The position numbers and the translations under genes were made by a program. A model generated the notes under the pieces. That model had not been told where the DNA came from. It searched no databases and saw nothing but the letters and a program-made list of their open reading frames with translations. 64,000 bases of DNA, from positions 124,001 through 188,000 of the forward strand of contig ONND01000006.1 in the NCBI GenBank assembly GCA_900319105.1. Direction: 5' to 3'. The stretch's first letter is position 1. Each line of letters begins with the position of its first letter. The stretch comes from an uncultured Bacteroidales bacterium (GTDB taxonomy: Bacteria; Bacteroidota; Bacteroidia; Bacteroidales; Paludibacteraceae). Positions 23,753 to 31,447 of this stretch are shown one piece after another.

Positions 23753-24373
23753 TTACTCTTTATTCTCGCGCAGTTGCTGCTTGACGAACTTGGCGAGCAT
23801 GTTGATGGCTGCGTTGTTATGTCCTCCTTGTGGCACGATGACGTCCGCGAAACGCTTGCACGGCTCGATAAACTGCTGGTGCATCGGCTTGAGTACGCGC
23901 TGGTAACGCTCGATAACTGCCTCGGCAGTACGACCGCGTTCGATGACATCGCGCTTCATGACGCGGATCAAACGGTCGTCGGCATCTGCGTCCACGAAGA
24001 TCTTCAGATCCATCTGCTGGCGCAGTGCACTGTCACGCAATGCCATGATACCCTCAACCACGATGACCTCCTTGGGTTCAATATGGATCGTTTCCTCCGA
24101 GCGCGTACACGTTATATAGGAATAAATAGGCTGCTCGATGGACTTGCCCTCCTTGAGCATGGAGATATGCTGCGTGAGAAGAGGCCAGTCGAACGCATCC
24201 GGATGGTCGAAGTTAATGTTCTGACGCTCCTCGATAGGCACATTACTGCTGTCCTTGTAATATGAGTCCTGGGGAATAACTACTACTTCGCCCTTGGGAA
24301 GGCGCTCAATGAGTTTTCTAACTACCGTTGTTTTGCCCGAGCCGGTACCGCCCGCAATGCCGATGATGAACAT
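23753..24373 (-). CDS. udk: Uridine kinase
   Basis: A 206-residue pyrimidine salvage kinase that phosphorylates uridine and cytidine to UMP and CMP. The P-loop GIAGGTGSGKTTV is at residues 5-17, the substrate-binding FDHPDAFDWPLL segment near 55 and the lid region RLIRVMKRDVIERGR near 134. Length and order match bacterial Udk. Transcription starts at the promoter 24422-24453; the ~45-nt leader is largely a word array of ACGATTA units. Two chromate transporter halves follow on the same strand. Confidence 0.93.
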   Translation of the reverse strand: MFIIGIAGGTGSGKTTVVRKLIERLPKGEVVVIPQDSYYKDSSNVPIEERQNINFDHPDAFDWPLLTQHISMLKEGKSIEQPIYSYITCTRSEETIHIEPKEVIVVEGIMALRDSALRQQMDLKIFVDADADDRLIRVMKRDVIERGRTAEAVIERYQRVLKPMHQQFIEPCKRFADVIVPQGGHNNAAINMLAKFVKQQLRENKE

Positions 24374-24379
24374 AAATCT

Positions 24380-24410
24380 ATTTACGATTAGACGATTAAC
24401 GATTTACGAT
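24380..24410. repeat. Word array in udk leader (ACGATTTA type)
   Basis: TTTACGATTAG, ACGATTA, ACGATTTACGAT in tandem between the udk start and its promoter. Confidence 0.7.
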
Positions 24411-24421
24411 ATTTCGGGGTG

Positions 24422-24453
24422 CAAAGGTAGTATATTTTTTCGACATATGCAAA
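24422..24453 (-). promoter_or_regulatory. udk promoter
   Basis: Minus strand: TTTG, 20 nt, TACCTTTG; the -33 end reads TTTGCATATGTC as in the other promoters here. Confidence 0.85.
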
Positions 24454-24499
24454 TAATCGCGACAAAATATAACAAAATACAAAAATAATTGCAAAAAAA

Positions 24500-24531
24500 C
24501 TTGCATAATTCAATTAATTGTAGTAATTTTG
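24500..24531 (+). promoter_or_regulatory. tRNA-Ser promoter
   Basis: CTTG, 20 nt, TAATTTTG, followed by TAGCCG. The predicted transcript start is about 27 nt before the mature tRNA end. Confidence 0.8.
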
Positions 24532-24564
24532 TAGCCGATTTTGGAAAAAGCGCTTATGCGCAAT

Positions 24565-24652
24565 GGAGAGATGCTCGAGTGGTTGAAGAGGCACGCCTGG
24601 AAAGCGTGTAAACTCCAAAAGGGTTTCCGGGGTTCGAATCCCCGTCTCTCCG
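24565..24652 (+). tRNA. tRNA-Ser (anticodon GGA)
   Basis: An 88-nt class II tRNA. Acceptor arms GGAGAGA and TCTCTCC pair with discriminator G; the anticodon stem CACGC/GCGTG closes the loop CTGGAAA with anticodon GGA; the variable arm is long (AAACTC...GGGTTT); the T arm is CGGGG-TTCGAAT-CCCCG. No CCA is encoded. It reads UCC/UCU serine codons. Confidence 0.95.
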
Positions 24653-24743
24653 CAAAGATTTTAACAAGGTTTGAACGTCCAAGCTCGCTTGAGCGGGCAA
24701 ACATAGTTAAAAGTTTCGCACAGGATGCCTGTGGCAGACTGTG

Positions 24744-24785
24744 GGGATTCGGGGGAATTGCGAAGCAAGGCAGTGTCCGAATCCC
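24744..24785. repeat. Two-stem hairpin element, copy 1
   Basis: Outer stem GGGATTCGG (24744-24752) pairs with CCGAATCCC (24777-24785). An inner hairpin TTGC-GAA-GCAA is at 24758-24768. The unpaired strands GGGAA and GGCAGTGT match copy 2 (37202-37246: GGGAA and GGCGGCGT), while both stems differ by compensating changes. It lies between tRNA-Ser and exbB. The rest of 24653-24862 holds a small CACAGG-ATG-CCTGTG hairpin (24719-24733) and no gene or clear promoter that I can support. Confidence 0.65.
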
Positions 24786-24862
24786 ATAGGAGAAATATCC
24801 TTAGAAACACACATTAACCGGAAACACAAACAAACACAAATAACAATTAACATTTTTATCTC

Positions 24863-25693
24863 ATGAAAAAAGTATTCGCAACTCTTACGGTGCTGGCTAT
24901 GCTTACTTTCGGTAGCGCAGCAGTAATGGCACAAGAGGCAGCTGCTCCTGCTGAGGAGGCTGCAGTTGAACAAGTAGAAGAAGCAGCTGCTCCTGCTGAG
25001 GCAGTAGTAGAAGAGGCTGTTGAGGCTCCTGCAGAGGAAGCTGGTGGCTTAGTGGCTCTCCACAAGACGCTGAAGACGAAATTTATTGAAGGTGGTGCCG
25101 GCTTTATGGCTCTGACGCTTGTTACCCTCGTATTCGGTTTGGCTCTTTGCATTGAGCGTATTATCTATTTGTCGTTGAGCAAAACCAACACGAAGAAACT
25201 GCTTGCAGACGTAGAGGCTGCATTGAAGCAAGGTGGAATTGAGAAGGCGCTGGAGGTATGCCGCAATACACGTGGCCCGGTTGCTTCGATCTTCTATCAG
25301 GGTCTGAGCCGTTACAACGAGGGCATTGACGTAGTTGAGAAAACCGTCGCTTCTTATGGTGGCGTTCAGCTCGGTTTGCTGGAGAAGAACCTCTCTTGGA
25401 TCACCCTCTTCATCGCTATCGCTCCGTCTCTCGGATTCTTGGGTACCATTATCGGTATGATCGAGGCGTTCGATAAGATTCAGCAAGTAGGTGATATCTC
25501 GGCTACCGTTGTTGCCGGTGGTATCAAGGTCGCTCTGTTGACTACCCTCCTCGGTTTGATTATCGCTGTAGTTCTTCAGTTGTTCTACAACTATATCCTT
25601 AGCCTCGTTGAGGGTCTGGTAAATGAGATGGAGGACAGCTCGATTAGTTTGCTCGATATCGTAGTAGAGTACGACGCTGCCCAGAAGAAGTAA
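24863..25693 (+). CDS. exbB: ExbB/TolQ/MotA-family proton channel subunit
   Basis: A 276-residue inner-membrane protein of the MotA/TolQ/ExbB family, which uses the proton gradient with ExbD to energise TonB-dependent outer-membrane uptake. It has an N-terminal signal-like segment (MKKVFATLTVLAMLTFGSAAVMA), then an Ala/Glu/Pro-rich stretch to about residue 62, then three transmembrane helices near 78-98, 175-200 (APSLGFLGTIIGMIEAF) and 215-245. The extra N-terminal segment is usual in Bacteroidota ExbB. It is followed by a four-helix protein, exbD and a broken second exbD, the standard Bacteroidales order. No TonB gene is in the window. Confidence 0.9.
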   Translation: MKKVFATLTVLAMLTFGSAAVMAQEAAAPAEEAAVEQVEEAAAPAEAVVEEAVEAPAEEAGGLVALHKTLKTKFIEGGAGFMALTLVTLVFGLALCIERIIYLSLSKTNTKKLLADVEAALKQGGIEKALEVCRNTRGPVASIFYQGLSRYNEGIDVVEKTVASYGGVQLGLLEKNLSWITLFIAIAPSLGFLGTIIGMIEAFDKIQQVGDISATVVAGGIKVALLTTLLGLIIAVVLQLFYNYILSLVEGLVNEMEDSSISLLDIVVEYDAAQKK

Positions 25694-25754
25694 TAAATAA
25701 GGTACGCGTACACACGCACGTGAACCGTAAAAAACTTATAAATTCTGAGCAAAT

Positions 25755-26234
25755 ATGAAAGACTATAAATTATTACCAAAAATTACCCTCTGGTCGCTTC
25801 TCGGATTGGGCATCTTGTTTATCTTGATGTTCTTCCTCGGTGGCTCGAACGGTAGTCTGGAGGTAGCCGGTGATTTCCTGGATATTCCGCGCTTCACCGA
25901 TGCTTTCCTCGTCTGGAACTATATCCTGTTCGCACTGGCAGTGCTGATCACCCTCGCTGTAGTGGTGGTGGATTTTGTCAATAACTGGAAGACCAACCGC
26001 CGTAAAGCCTATATGACCCTCGGCGTGGTTTGCGGATTCATTGTATTGGCATGCGTCTGCTGGTTCCTCGGAAGCCCCGAGAAAATCAATATCATCGGCT
26101 ACGAAGGCACGGATAACGAAGGCGCTTGGGCACAGATGTCTGACGCAGTTATTTACGCTTGCTACACCCTTATTATTGCTACCATCGGTACCATGATCTG
26201 GGGTTATTGCTATACAAAAAAACTGTCGAAGTAA
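25755..26234 (+). CDS. Four-helix membrane protein of exbB-exbD operon
   Basis: A 159-residue protein with four clear membrane segments (about residues 8-27, 50-72, 84-103 and 131-152). It sits between exbB and exbD, a position where Bacteroidales commonly carry a small membrane protein of this kind. Its biochemical role is not known to me. It may be an accessory subunit of the proton-driven complex. Spacing of 61 bp from exbB and 12 bp to exbD supports co-transcription. Confidence 0.8.
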   Translation: MKDYKLLPKITLWSLLGLGILFILMFFLGGSNGSLEVAGDFLDIPRFTDAFLVWNYILFALAVLITLAVVVVDFVNNWKTNRRKAYMTLGVVCGFIVLACVCWFLGSPEKINIIGYEGTDNEGAWAQMSDAVIYACYTLIIATIGTMIWGYCYTKKLSK

Positions 26235-26246
26235 ATCACATTTATC

Positions 26247-26825
26247 ATGGCAAAGAAAGTCCCACAGATTAACGCCAGCTCCATGGCGGACATCTCGTTC
26301 CTGTTGCTGATTTTCTTCCTGGTGACCACCTCTATGGATGTGAACCAGGGACTGGCTCGCCGTCTGCCTGCGCCTATTCCGCCCGACCAGAAAGTGGAGG
26401 ATAAGGATATCAACAAGCGCAACCTCTTGGTGGTTAAGATTAACTCGGCTAACCAATTGATGGTGCAAGGCCAGTTGATGGATGTGAAGCAACTTCGCGA
26501 GAGAGCTAAGGAGTTCATTAAGAACGAGCAGAATGCGGACTACTATCCGAAACTCGTAGAGGAGGATTTCGGTGCTCCGTTCGGTGTCCTCAAATACACC
26601 AAGGATCACGTGATCTCTGTCCAGAACGATGTAGATACGCAGTATCAGGCATATCTCGATGTGCAGAATGAACTCGTAGCGGCATACAATGAATTGCGTG
26701 AAGAATGCGCGCAAAAGTATTTCCACAAAGCTTATAACGAACTCGAAGAGGACCAGCAGAAACGGATCCAAAAGATCTATCCTCAGAAGATTTCCGAAGC
26801 TGAACCTAAAAATTACGGTAACTGA
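26247..26825 (+). CDS. exbD: ExbD/TolR-family protein, first copy
   Basis: A 192-residue ExbD-type protein with one N-terminal transmembrane helix (ISFLLLIFFLVTTSMDVNQG, near residues 16-35) preceded by MADISF, which contains the conserved membrane aspartate used for proton transfer. The rest is periplasmic, ends in a charged helical stretch (ELEEDQQKRIQK) and is longer than Escherichia coli ExbD. It probably works with the ExbB above. A second exbD follows after 2 bp but is disrupted, so this copy may be the only functional one, unless the two normally act together. Confidence 0.88.
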   Translation: MAKKVPQINASSMADISFLLLIFFLVTTSMDVNQGLARRLPAPIPPDQKVEDKDINKRNLLVVKINSANQLMVQGQLMDVKQLRERAKEFIKNEQNADYYPKLVEEDFGAPFGVLKYTKDHVISVQNDVDTQYQAYLDVQNELVAAYNELREECAQKYFHKAYNELEEDQQKRIQKIYPQKISEAEPKNYGN

Positions 26826-26827
26826 TT

Positions 26828-27246
26828 ATGGCAAAGATACGTAGAAATGAGAAACGTGAGATGCCGGCGTTGAATACGTCGTCCCTCCCTGATATTATCT
26901 TCATGCTGCTGTTCTTCTTCATGTCCGTTACGTCCTCACCAAGCTGGAGAACAAATCCCTTGTGCGTTATATTTACGTTGGTACTCCTACCGCTGAGTTC
27001 CGCAAGCAGTACGGAGCTGAGACACGTATCCAGCTCAACGACCAGTTTGCAGAGGTGAAGGAGATAGGCGAGTATATCATCAACGAGCGTTCCTCCATGA
27101 AAGAGAGCGACCAAGGCTTGATGACCGTCTCTATCAAGGCCGATAAGGAAACCCGAATGGGTATCATTGCGGATATCAAGCAGGAGCTCCGTAGAGCGTA
27201 CGCACTGAAGATCAGTTATGCTGCGACACAGCGTACAAGTTATTAA
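26828..27246 (+). pseudogene. Second exbD, disrupted by a frameshifting deletion
   Basis: The 5' part reads MPALNTSSLPDIIFMLLFFF, an ExbD start with the membrane helix and aspartate. After about residue 35 the frame is lost. The expected continuation (TKLENKSLVRYIYVG, then RIQLND, then MTVSIKADKETRMGIIADIK) resumes in another frame from about 26963 and runs to 27246. Compared with Bacteroidales ExbD, roughly 50 bases after the membrane helix appear to be missing. Everything else is well conserved, so the lesion is recent or an assembly error. If real, the product is a short membrane peptide with an unrelated tail. Confidence 0.75.
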
Positions 27247-27874
27247 TAATTACAGAAAAGGCCGCTTGTTCGCGGCCTTTTTTGTAACTATTTGTGTCGC
27301 ATGGGCTGCCTGCAATCCGCCTCGTGAAGAAGTTGTTTATGAGACGGCAGAATGGCGGAACGGCGATTTGGTGTTGCGATGCGGATACGGCCTAGAGAGC
27401 CGCGTAGTGGTGGAGCGAAGTCAATCGATCTATTCGCATGTCGGGATATTATACCGCGATAGTGCAGCGGATGAGTGGATGGTTGTTCATACCGTGCCGG
27501 GGGAAGAAGATCCCGAGTATGTGAAGGCGGAACCTGTATCGCGTTTCTATAGCCTTGAGAAGGCACGGAATGGCGCTTGGCTCCGTATTGATTGCAGCGA
27601 TTCTATAGCGCGTGAGGCGGTCCTGTACGCGCTTGATAAAGTGAAGAGCCTCTGTCTCTTTGATAATGACTACTTGCTCGCAGATAGTTCGCAACTCTAT
27701 TGTACGGAACTGGTTTGGAGAGCTTACATGCGGCAAGGCATAGATATTACGTCCGGGGGACGGCAAACGGTACCTTCTTTCTTCTGTAAGGAAGGGGAAT
27801 GTATCTTCCCGAGCGATATTGTACAGAGTAAAACAACTCTTTTTATTAAACCCTTTAAAACAAAAGTATTATGA
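27218..27874 (+). CDS. Lipoprotein with YiiX-like permuted NlpC/P60 (papain-like) fold
   Basis: A 218-residue protein whose signal region ends in a lipobox-like AWAAC (residues 28-32), so it is probably a lipoprotein. The conserved histidine YSHVGILY near residue 74 precedes the cysteine in LYCTELVWRAY near 163, the order found in circularly permuted YiiX/YebB NlpC/P60 proteins that hydrolyse amide or acyl bonds. The ATG at 27218 overlaps the end of exbD copy 2 by 29 bp; a TTG at 27266 is a possible shorter start. A terminator-like hairpin lies inside the signal-peptide codons. It shares ATGA with the next gene. Confidence 0.75.
   Translation: MLRHSVQVINNYRKGRLFAAFFVTICVAWAACNPPREEVVYETAEWRNGDLVLRCGYGLESRVVVERSQSIYSHVGILYRDSAADEWMVVHTVPGEEDPEYVKAEPVSRFYSLEKARNGAWLRIDCSDSIAREAVLYALDKVKSLCLFDNDYLLADSSQLYCTELVWRAYMRQGIDITSGGRQTVPSFFCKEGECIFPSDIVQSKTTLFIKPFKTKVL
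27256..27283 (+). terminator. Terminator-like hairpin within signal-peptide codons
   Basis: AAAAGGCCGC, loop TTGTTC, GCGGCCTTTTTT: a strong GC stem with a T-run, 10 nt after the exbD copy 2 stop. It lies inside the 5' coding region of the next gene, so it may attenuate rather than end the transcript. Confidence 0.75.
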
Positions 27875-28266
27875 AGAAAATGTTTCGTTTGATGGCGATG
27901 GCTGTCGTAGTTTTGGCATTAGCTGCATGTTCCAAATCTGCTACTCCGGAAGGTGCTGCCGGAGCGTTCCTCAAGAGTTATCAGAAAGGCGACTATGCTG
28001 CATTGGTAGATCAGATGCACTTCTCCAAGGAAATCACCAAAGAGCAGAAGGATCAGTTCGTTCAGCTGCTCCAAGAGAAATCGGCTCCCGAAATCGAGAA
28101 GAAAGGCGGTATTGCCGCGTATGAAGTAGGCGAAGTCGTAGTGGCGGAGAACGGCGAAAGCGCAAAGGTAAACTACACGCTTACCTATGGCGACGGTACA
28201 TCCAAGCAGGACAAGGTAAATCTTGTGCAGGTGGATGGCAAATGGATGATTGATGGAGGTAAATAA
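27871..28266 (+). CDS. DUF4878-like small lipoprotein
   Basis: A 131-residue lipoprotein: signal MKKMFRLMAMAVVVLALAAC with a lipobox cysteine at residue 20, then a cystatin/NTF2-like domain (PEGAAGAFLKSYQKGDYAAL, and at the end VNLVQVDGKWMIDGGK) typical of DUF4878 proteins. Function is unknown in the family. It overlaps the YiiX-like gene by 4 bp (ATGA), so the two are coupled. Its stop lies 2 bp from the stop of the convergent esterase gene, with no room for a separate terminator. Confidence 0.85.
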   Translation: MKKMFRLMAMAVVVLALAACSKSATPEGAAGAFLKSYQKGDYAALVDQMHFSKEITKEQKDQFVQLLQEKSAPEIEKKGGIAAYEVGEVVVAENGESAKVNYTLTYGDGTSKQDKVNLVQVDGKWMIDGGK

Positions 28267-28268
28267 GC

Positions 28269-29615
28269 TTACAGCCGTTTACCGGTAATCTTCATCTCGC
28301 CGAGTTGAAGACGTTTGCCTTTCTGCGGCTTGCCGTTGGAGTCATACCACGGCAGAATACGGATATGGAGCGTCTCGCCGGCAGGTACAAGGATGGGTTG
28401 GTCCAAGGTGACCAACTCTTTTTTGTTTTTCCGTAGTGCCGTGTTCTCATAGATAGTGGTCACGCCGCGGAAGGAATCGCCGAAGCCGTAATTGATATGT
28501 ATATTCATCCCTGCGCCGCCCTGCGCTTTGACAGGCAGCGTGATACGCTCGATGACAAGTCCTTTCTTTTTCTCAGCGGTGATCGTATATTCGATGTATC
28601 GATTAGCGACCTCATCAATCTCGCCTGCCGGCCATTGACCACCGACGGGAACAAAACCACCTTTGACCTGCTCTAAATTTTGAATTTTGAATTTTGCATT
28701 TTGCATTTCAAAGGGCTCGCCTTTGGCGGCGAAAGCGGCTTTCTTTCCTGCCTCCTCAATATTTTTTGCATAAGCGGCGAACTGCTCTTTGCTGGGAAAG
28801 ACAGTCCATGCCTGTAACTCGGTCAACTCCGGACTCTGGTGGATCAGTTCGTACGCTAAGCTGGCAATAGCCATACCGCCTTCTGCGGAAGTATGCGTCT
28901 TGTCGCCGCAGTTGAAATAGTGCGTCATGCAGTATTCTTTGCCCTGTTGCTCGTATAGTTCCTGACTACGGGCAGTCATGTCCAGGAACGGCACACTCAT
29001 CTCTTCGGCTACCTCGCGCATACAGCGGACATAGTCCTTATCCTTTGTATTTTGTACGTTGTCCCTTTGTACATACAAACTATGTCGGCCTTCGTTGTTG
29101 ATCTTTCCGTCCTTAAAGTAGGCGCGGCAGATAGGCGACATCAGGATAGGCGTCACGCCTTTCTCACGTGCCTCGCGGATATAGGTGCGCAGGAACTCCT
29201 TATAGGTCGTGTTGGGCTCTGTGCCGCGCATGTCGGTCAATGTGTCCTTGCCTTCGGCACGCAGCTTGGCGTTCTGGACATACACATCTTCTCCCTTGCA
29301 TTTCTCGTCGTTGTGGGCAAACTGAATAATGAGATAGTCGCCCTCGTGCATCTGACTTTTGACGGATGGCCAGAGGTTGGCTGTCTCGTAGAACGTACGA
29401 GTGCTCGCACCCGATTTGCCGCGGTTATTCACCTGAACCGAATCGGTGTTAAAGAAAGCCTGCAGGTACATTCCCCATCCGCGTTTAGGGGTTGCTGCAG
29501 GTTTGTATTCGCTCATCGTACTGTCACCGATGGTGTGGACGCGACGAGGAGCCGCGGTAAGTGACAAAGTGACAAAGGACAAAGTACAAAGTACAAGGGA
29601 AAGGAAGTTGCGCAT
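28269..29615 (-). CDS. SGNH/GDSL esterase, rhamnogalacturonan acetylesterase-like (CE12)
   Basis: A 448-residue exported esterase. After the signal peptide, the SGNH motifs are HTIGDSTMSEY (near residue 30, nucleophile Ser), NRGKSGASTRTF near 60, IIQFAHNDEK near 100 and DKTHTSAEGG near 235 (catalytic Asp/His). This pattern fits pectin (rhamnogalacturonan) deacetylases. The C-terminal ~125 residues look like a beta-rich add-on domain. Three word arrays are translated: the signal peptide core (LSLVLCTLSFVTLSLTAAP), RDNVQNTKDKDYV near 190, and EMQNAKFKIQNLEQ before the C-terminal domain. It converges with the DUF4878 gene and has no close partners. Confidence 0.85.
   Translation of the reverse strand: MRNFLSLVLCTLSFVTLSLTAAPRRVHTIGDSTMSEYKPAATPKRGWGMYLQAFFNTDSVQVNNRGKSGASTRTFYETANLWPSVKSQMHEGDYLIIQFAHNDEKCKGEDVYVQNAKLRAEGKDTLTDMRGTEPNTTYKEFLRTYIREAREKGVTPILMSPICRAYFKDGKINNEGRHSLYVQRDNVQNTKDKDYVRCMREVAEEMSVPFLDMTARSQELYEQQGKEYCMTHYFNCGDKTHTSAEGGMAIASLAYELIHQSPELTELQAWTVFPSKEQFAAYAKNIEEAGKKAAFAAKGEPFEMQNAKFKIQNLEQVKGGFVPVGGQWPAGEIDEVANRYIEYTITAEKKKGLVIERITLPVKAQGGAGMNIHINYGFGDSFRGVTTIYENTALRKNKKELVTLDQPILVPAGETLHIRILPWYDSNGKPQKGKRLQLGEMKITGKRL
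28675..28710. repeat. Word array in esterase linker (ATTTTGA/ATTTTGC type)
   Basis: AATTTTG, AATTTTG, AATTTTGC, ATTTTGCATTTC in tandem; on the coding strand it gives EMQNAKFKIQN between the catalytic and C-terminal domains. Confidence 0.8.
29042..29076. repeat. Word array inside esterase domain (CCTTTGTA type)
   Basis: CCTTTGTATTTTGTACG, TTGTCCCTTTGTACA in tandem, translated on the minus strand as QRDNVQNTKDKD, in a loop between conserved SGNH blocks. Confidence 0.6.
29559..29600. repeat. Word array forming esterase signal peptide (GACAAAGT type)
   Basis: GTGACAAA, GTGACAAAG, GACAAA, GTACAAA, GTACAA in tandem. On the coding strand it is the hydrophobic core LVLCTLSFVTLSLT of the signal peptide. 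Confidence 0.85.
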
Positions 29616-29630
29616 AATGATGTATTTTTT

Positions 29631-29665
29631 TAGGGTACTAGGGTCCTAGGGTCCTAGGATACTAG
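29631..29665. repeat. Word array at rluA-type stop codon (CCTAGGGT type)
   Basis: TAGGGTAC, TAGGGTCC, TAGGGTCC, TAGGATAC, TAG in tandem. The stop codon of the pseudouridine synthase (TAG) is one of these words. Confidence 0.85.
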
Positions 29666-30550
29666 TTTGTTAAACTCTTTGGGGATCGGAGATTCGAAAC
29701 GCACTTTTTTCTCCGTTACGGGATGGATAAACTCCAGCACTTTGGCGTGCAGACAGAGGCGGTCGATGGGCGAAGACTCATTGCCATGACCATACTTACG
29801 GTCGCCCACTACCGGACAACCCTTGGAGGCCAGATGCACGCGGATCTGATTCGTACGTCCTGTCTCGAGGTGGAGTTCGACAAGGGAGTATTCTCCGTTC
29901 TCGGAGACGCGAAGCGTCTTGTAATTTGTGATCGCGATATCGCCTCCGTCATCTACGGGGGATGAATAGACCACTGCATTGCGTTTGTCTTCGGTGAGCC
30001 ACGTTGTGATCTTCCCTTCACGCGGCTCCAGAACCCCTTCTGCCAGGGCTATATACGTGCGGTCGGTGACCAGTTCACGCCAGTACTGACGCATATAATG
30101 CTGCAACTCCTCCGAACGCGCGAAGACCAACAGACCGCTTGTCTCGCGGTCCAGACGATGTACGACGTAGATACCCGCGCGCGCGTTCTGTCTCTTAACG
30201 TACGCGCGCAAGATAGAGAAAGCGGTCGTCTCGGAACTGCCCGGCGTTGCCGCAACGGTCAAAAGACCCGGTTGTTTGTTGACTACGATCAAATCGTCGT
30301 CTTCATACACGATCTTGAGCTTCGGATGGGTCAACTGACTATTGCCGCGGCCCGATGAAACGGTCACTACATCGCCCTGCTTCAGGGCAAAGTCATGACG
30401 CGTCTGTACGGCGTTGCCTACTTTGACACGACGCTGACCAAGCAACTGCTTGACCGACGAACGAGCCATTCCCCCCATCTTGGAGAGGAGGAAATCCATT
30501 AACTGCGCAGGCTCTGCTACGCGTAATATAGTATCTTGTTTGCGAATCAC
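29654..30550 (-). CDS. RluA/RluD-family pseudouridine synthase
   Basis: A 298-residue enzyme converting specific uridines to pseudouridine, probably in 23S rRNA. An N-terminal S4 RNA-binding domain (about residues 15-62; SVKQLLGQRRVKVG) precedes the catalytic domain, with the signature HRLDRETSGLLVFA near 131 (catalytic Asp), VVNKQPGLLT near 90 and GRTNQIRVHLA near 230. The exact target uridine cannot be read from sequence. Its start lies 2 bp after the stop of the PnuC-like gene, so the two are co-transcribed. The last two codons and the stop are inside a CTAG-rich word array. Confidence 0.9.
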   Translation of the reverse strand: MIRKQDTILRVAEPAQLMDFLLSKMGGMARSSVKQLLGQRRVKVGNAVQTRHDFALKQGDVVTVSSGRGNSQLTHPKLKIVYEDDDLIVVNKQPGLLTVAATPGSSETTAFSILRAYVKRQNARAGIYVVHRLDRETSGLLVFARSEELQHYMRQYWRELVTDRTYIALAEGVLEPREGKITTWLTEDKRNAVVYSSPVDDGGDIAITNYKTLRVSENGEYSLVELHLETGRTNQIRVHLASKGCPVVGDRKYGHGNESSPIDRLCLHAKVLEFIHPVTEKKVRFESPIPKEFNKLVS

Positions 30551-30552
30551 GT

Positions 30553-31341
30553 TTATTTTCTCTTGGATGATTTTCTACGTCTTCTGCCTAAGAAAGGCTT
30601 GGCCCAATACAGATTCTCGCGCTTTGTCTCTTTGATCCACGCGATACCGGCCATCGAGTTGATGACAAGGAAGAAGGTGAAGAGGACGATAGAGAAGACA
30701 TTTTGCAGGATGATGAACAGCACGATTCCCGATACGCTATAGATGAACCAGTACAGCCACGAATCGTTCTTACGGTATATCAACCAGTAGTTCGCCAGGA
30801 AGGAGGACGAGATCATCAATGCGTTGCATAGTTTAACTGCTACATTGTCGGCAAAACCGTTATGCAGGAAGATGATGGTCTGAATGAGGTAGTCGCCGGC
30901 GGTGATGGCCAAGCCCATGAAGATGGACAGCCAGAAACGCGGGATGTCCAGGAACTTCGGCTCGAAACTTGCGCCGCCTTCATTCTTGTTCCGGCTCCAC
31001 TTGTAGATAGACATCATCTGGAACGGGATGAAGACGAAGTAATAGAGGAACGTACAGTCGTAGTTGCCCTGCAGCGTGAATTGGACGCCGAGTAAGGCCG
31101 ACATGACGATTCCCGCGAAGAAACCCGTGTAGTTATGCGGGTCGCGGATGGTTAATATATAACTTACGCCGATGATGCTGGCCGGAATGCCGACACACCA
31201 TGCTGCGTCATGCCATTTCAATAATGTGAGGGATGGGAATAACATTTCCGCCAGCCAAAGGAGTCCTAATAAGGCTCCGAATAAAACGAAGGAAATGCCT
31301 AAGTTGCGGCCGTAGGCGCGCCAAAGAGTTGCGTCGTTCAT
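30553..31341 (-). CDS. PnuC-like nicotinamide mononucleotide/vitamin transporter
   Basis: A 262-residue membrane protein with 7-8 hydrophobic helices. The central NYTGFFAGIVMSALLGVQFT and YFVFIPFQMMSIYKWSR, and the later FWLSIFMGLAITAGDYLI, resemble PnuC-family carriers, which import nicotinamide riboside, thiamine or riboflavin-type compounds by facilitated diffusion. The substrate is not determined. The start is the ATG at 31341 (MNDATLWRAYG); a longer open frame upstream runs back through rpmE and is spurious. It ends with a basic tail (GRRRRKSSKRK). A CTAG-rich word array and the rpmE terminator lie upstream; no promoter of the standard form was found. Confidence 0.75.
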   Translation of the reverse strand: MNDATLWRAYGRNLGISFVLFGALLGLLWLAEMLFPSLTLLKWHDAAWCVGIPASIIGVSYILTIRDPHNYTGFFAGIVMSALLGVQFTLQGNYDCTFLYYFVFIPFQMMSIYKWSRNKNEGGASFEPKFLDIPRFWLSIFMGLAITAGDYLIQTIIFLHNGFADNVAVKLCNALMISSSFLANYWLIYRKNDSWLYWFIYSVSGIVLFIILQNVFSIVLFTFFLVINSMAGIAWIKETKRENLYWAKPFLGRRRRKSSKRK

Positions 31342-31354
31342 AGTGATAAAATAT

Positions 31355-31392
31355 TCTAGTTTACTAGTGTACCAGTCGACTAGAGGACTAGT
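31355..31392. repeat. Word array upstream of PnuC-like gene (ACTAGT type)
   Basis: CTAGTTTACTAGTGTAC, CAGTCGACTAGAGGACTAG: repeated CTAG words, same family as 29631-29665 and 32872-32912. Confidence 0.65.
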
Positions 31393-31405
31393 GGTTAATA
31401 AAATA

Positions 31406-31435
31406 ACAAGGGGCAAGCATATGCTCGCCCCTTGT
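31406..31435 (-). terminator. rpmE terminator
   Basis: A nearly perfect 30-nt palindrome, ACAAGGGGCRAGC arms around ATATGC, 12 nt after the rpmE stop and followed on the minus strand by TATTTTATT. Confidence 0.8.
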
Positions 31436-31447
31436 ACACACAAGTTA

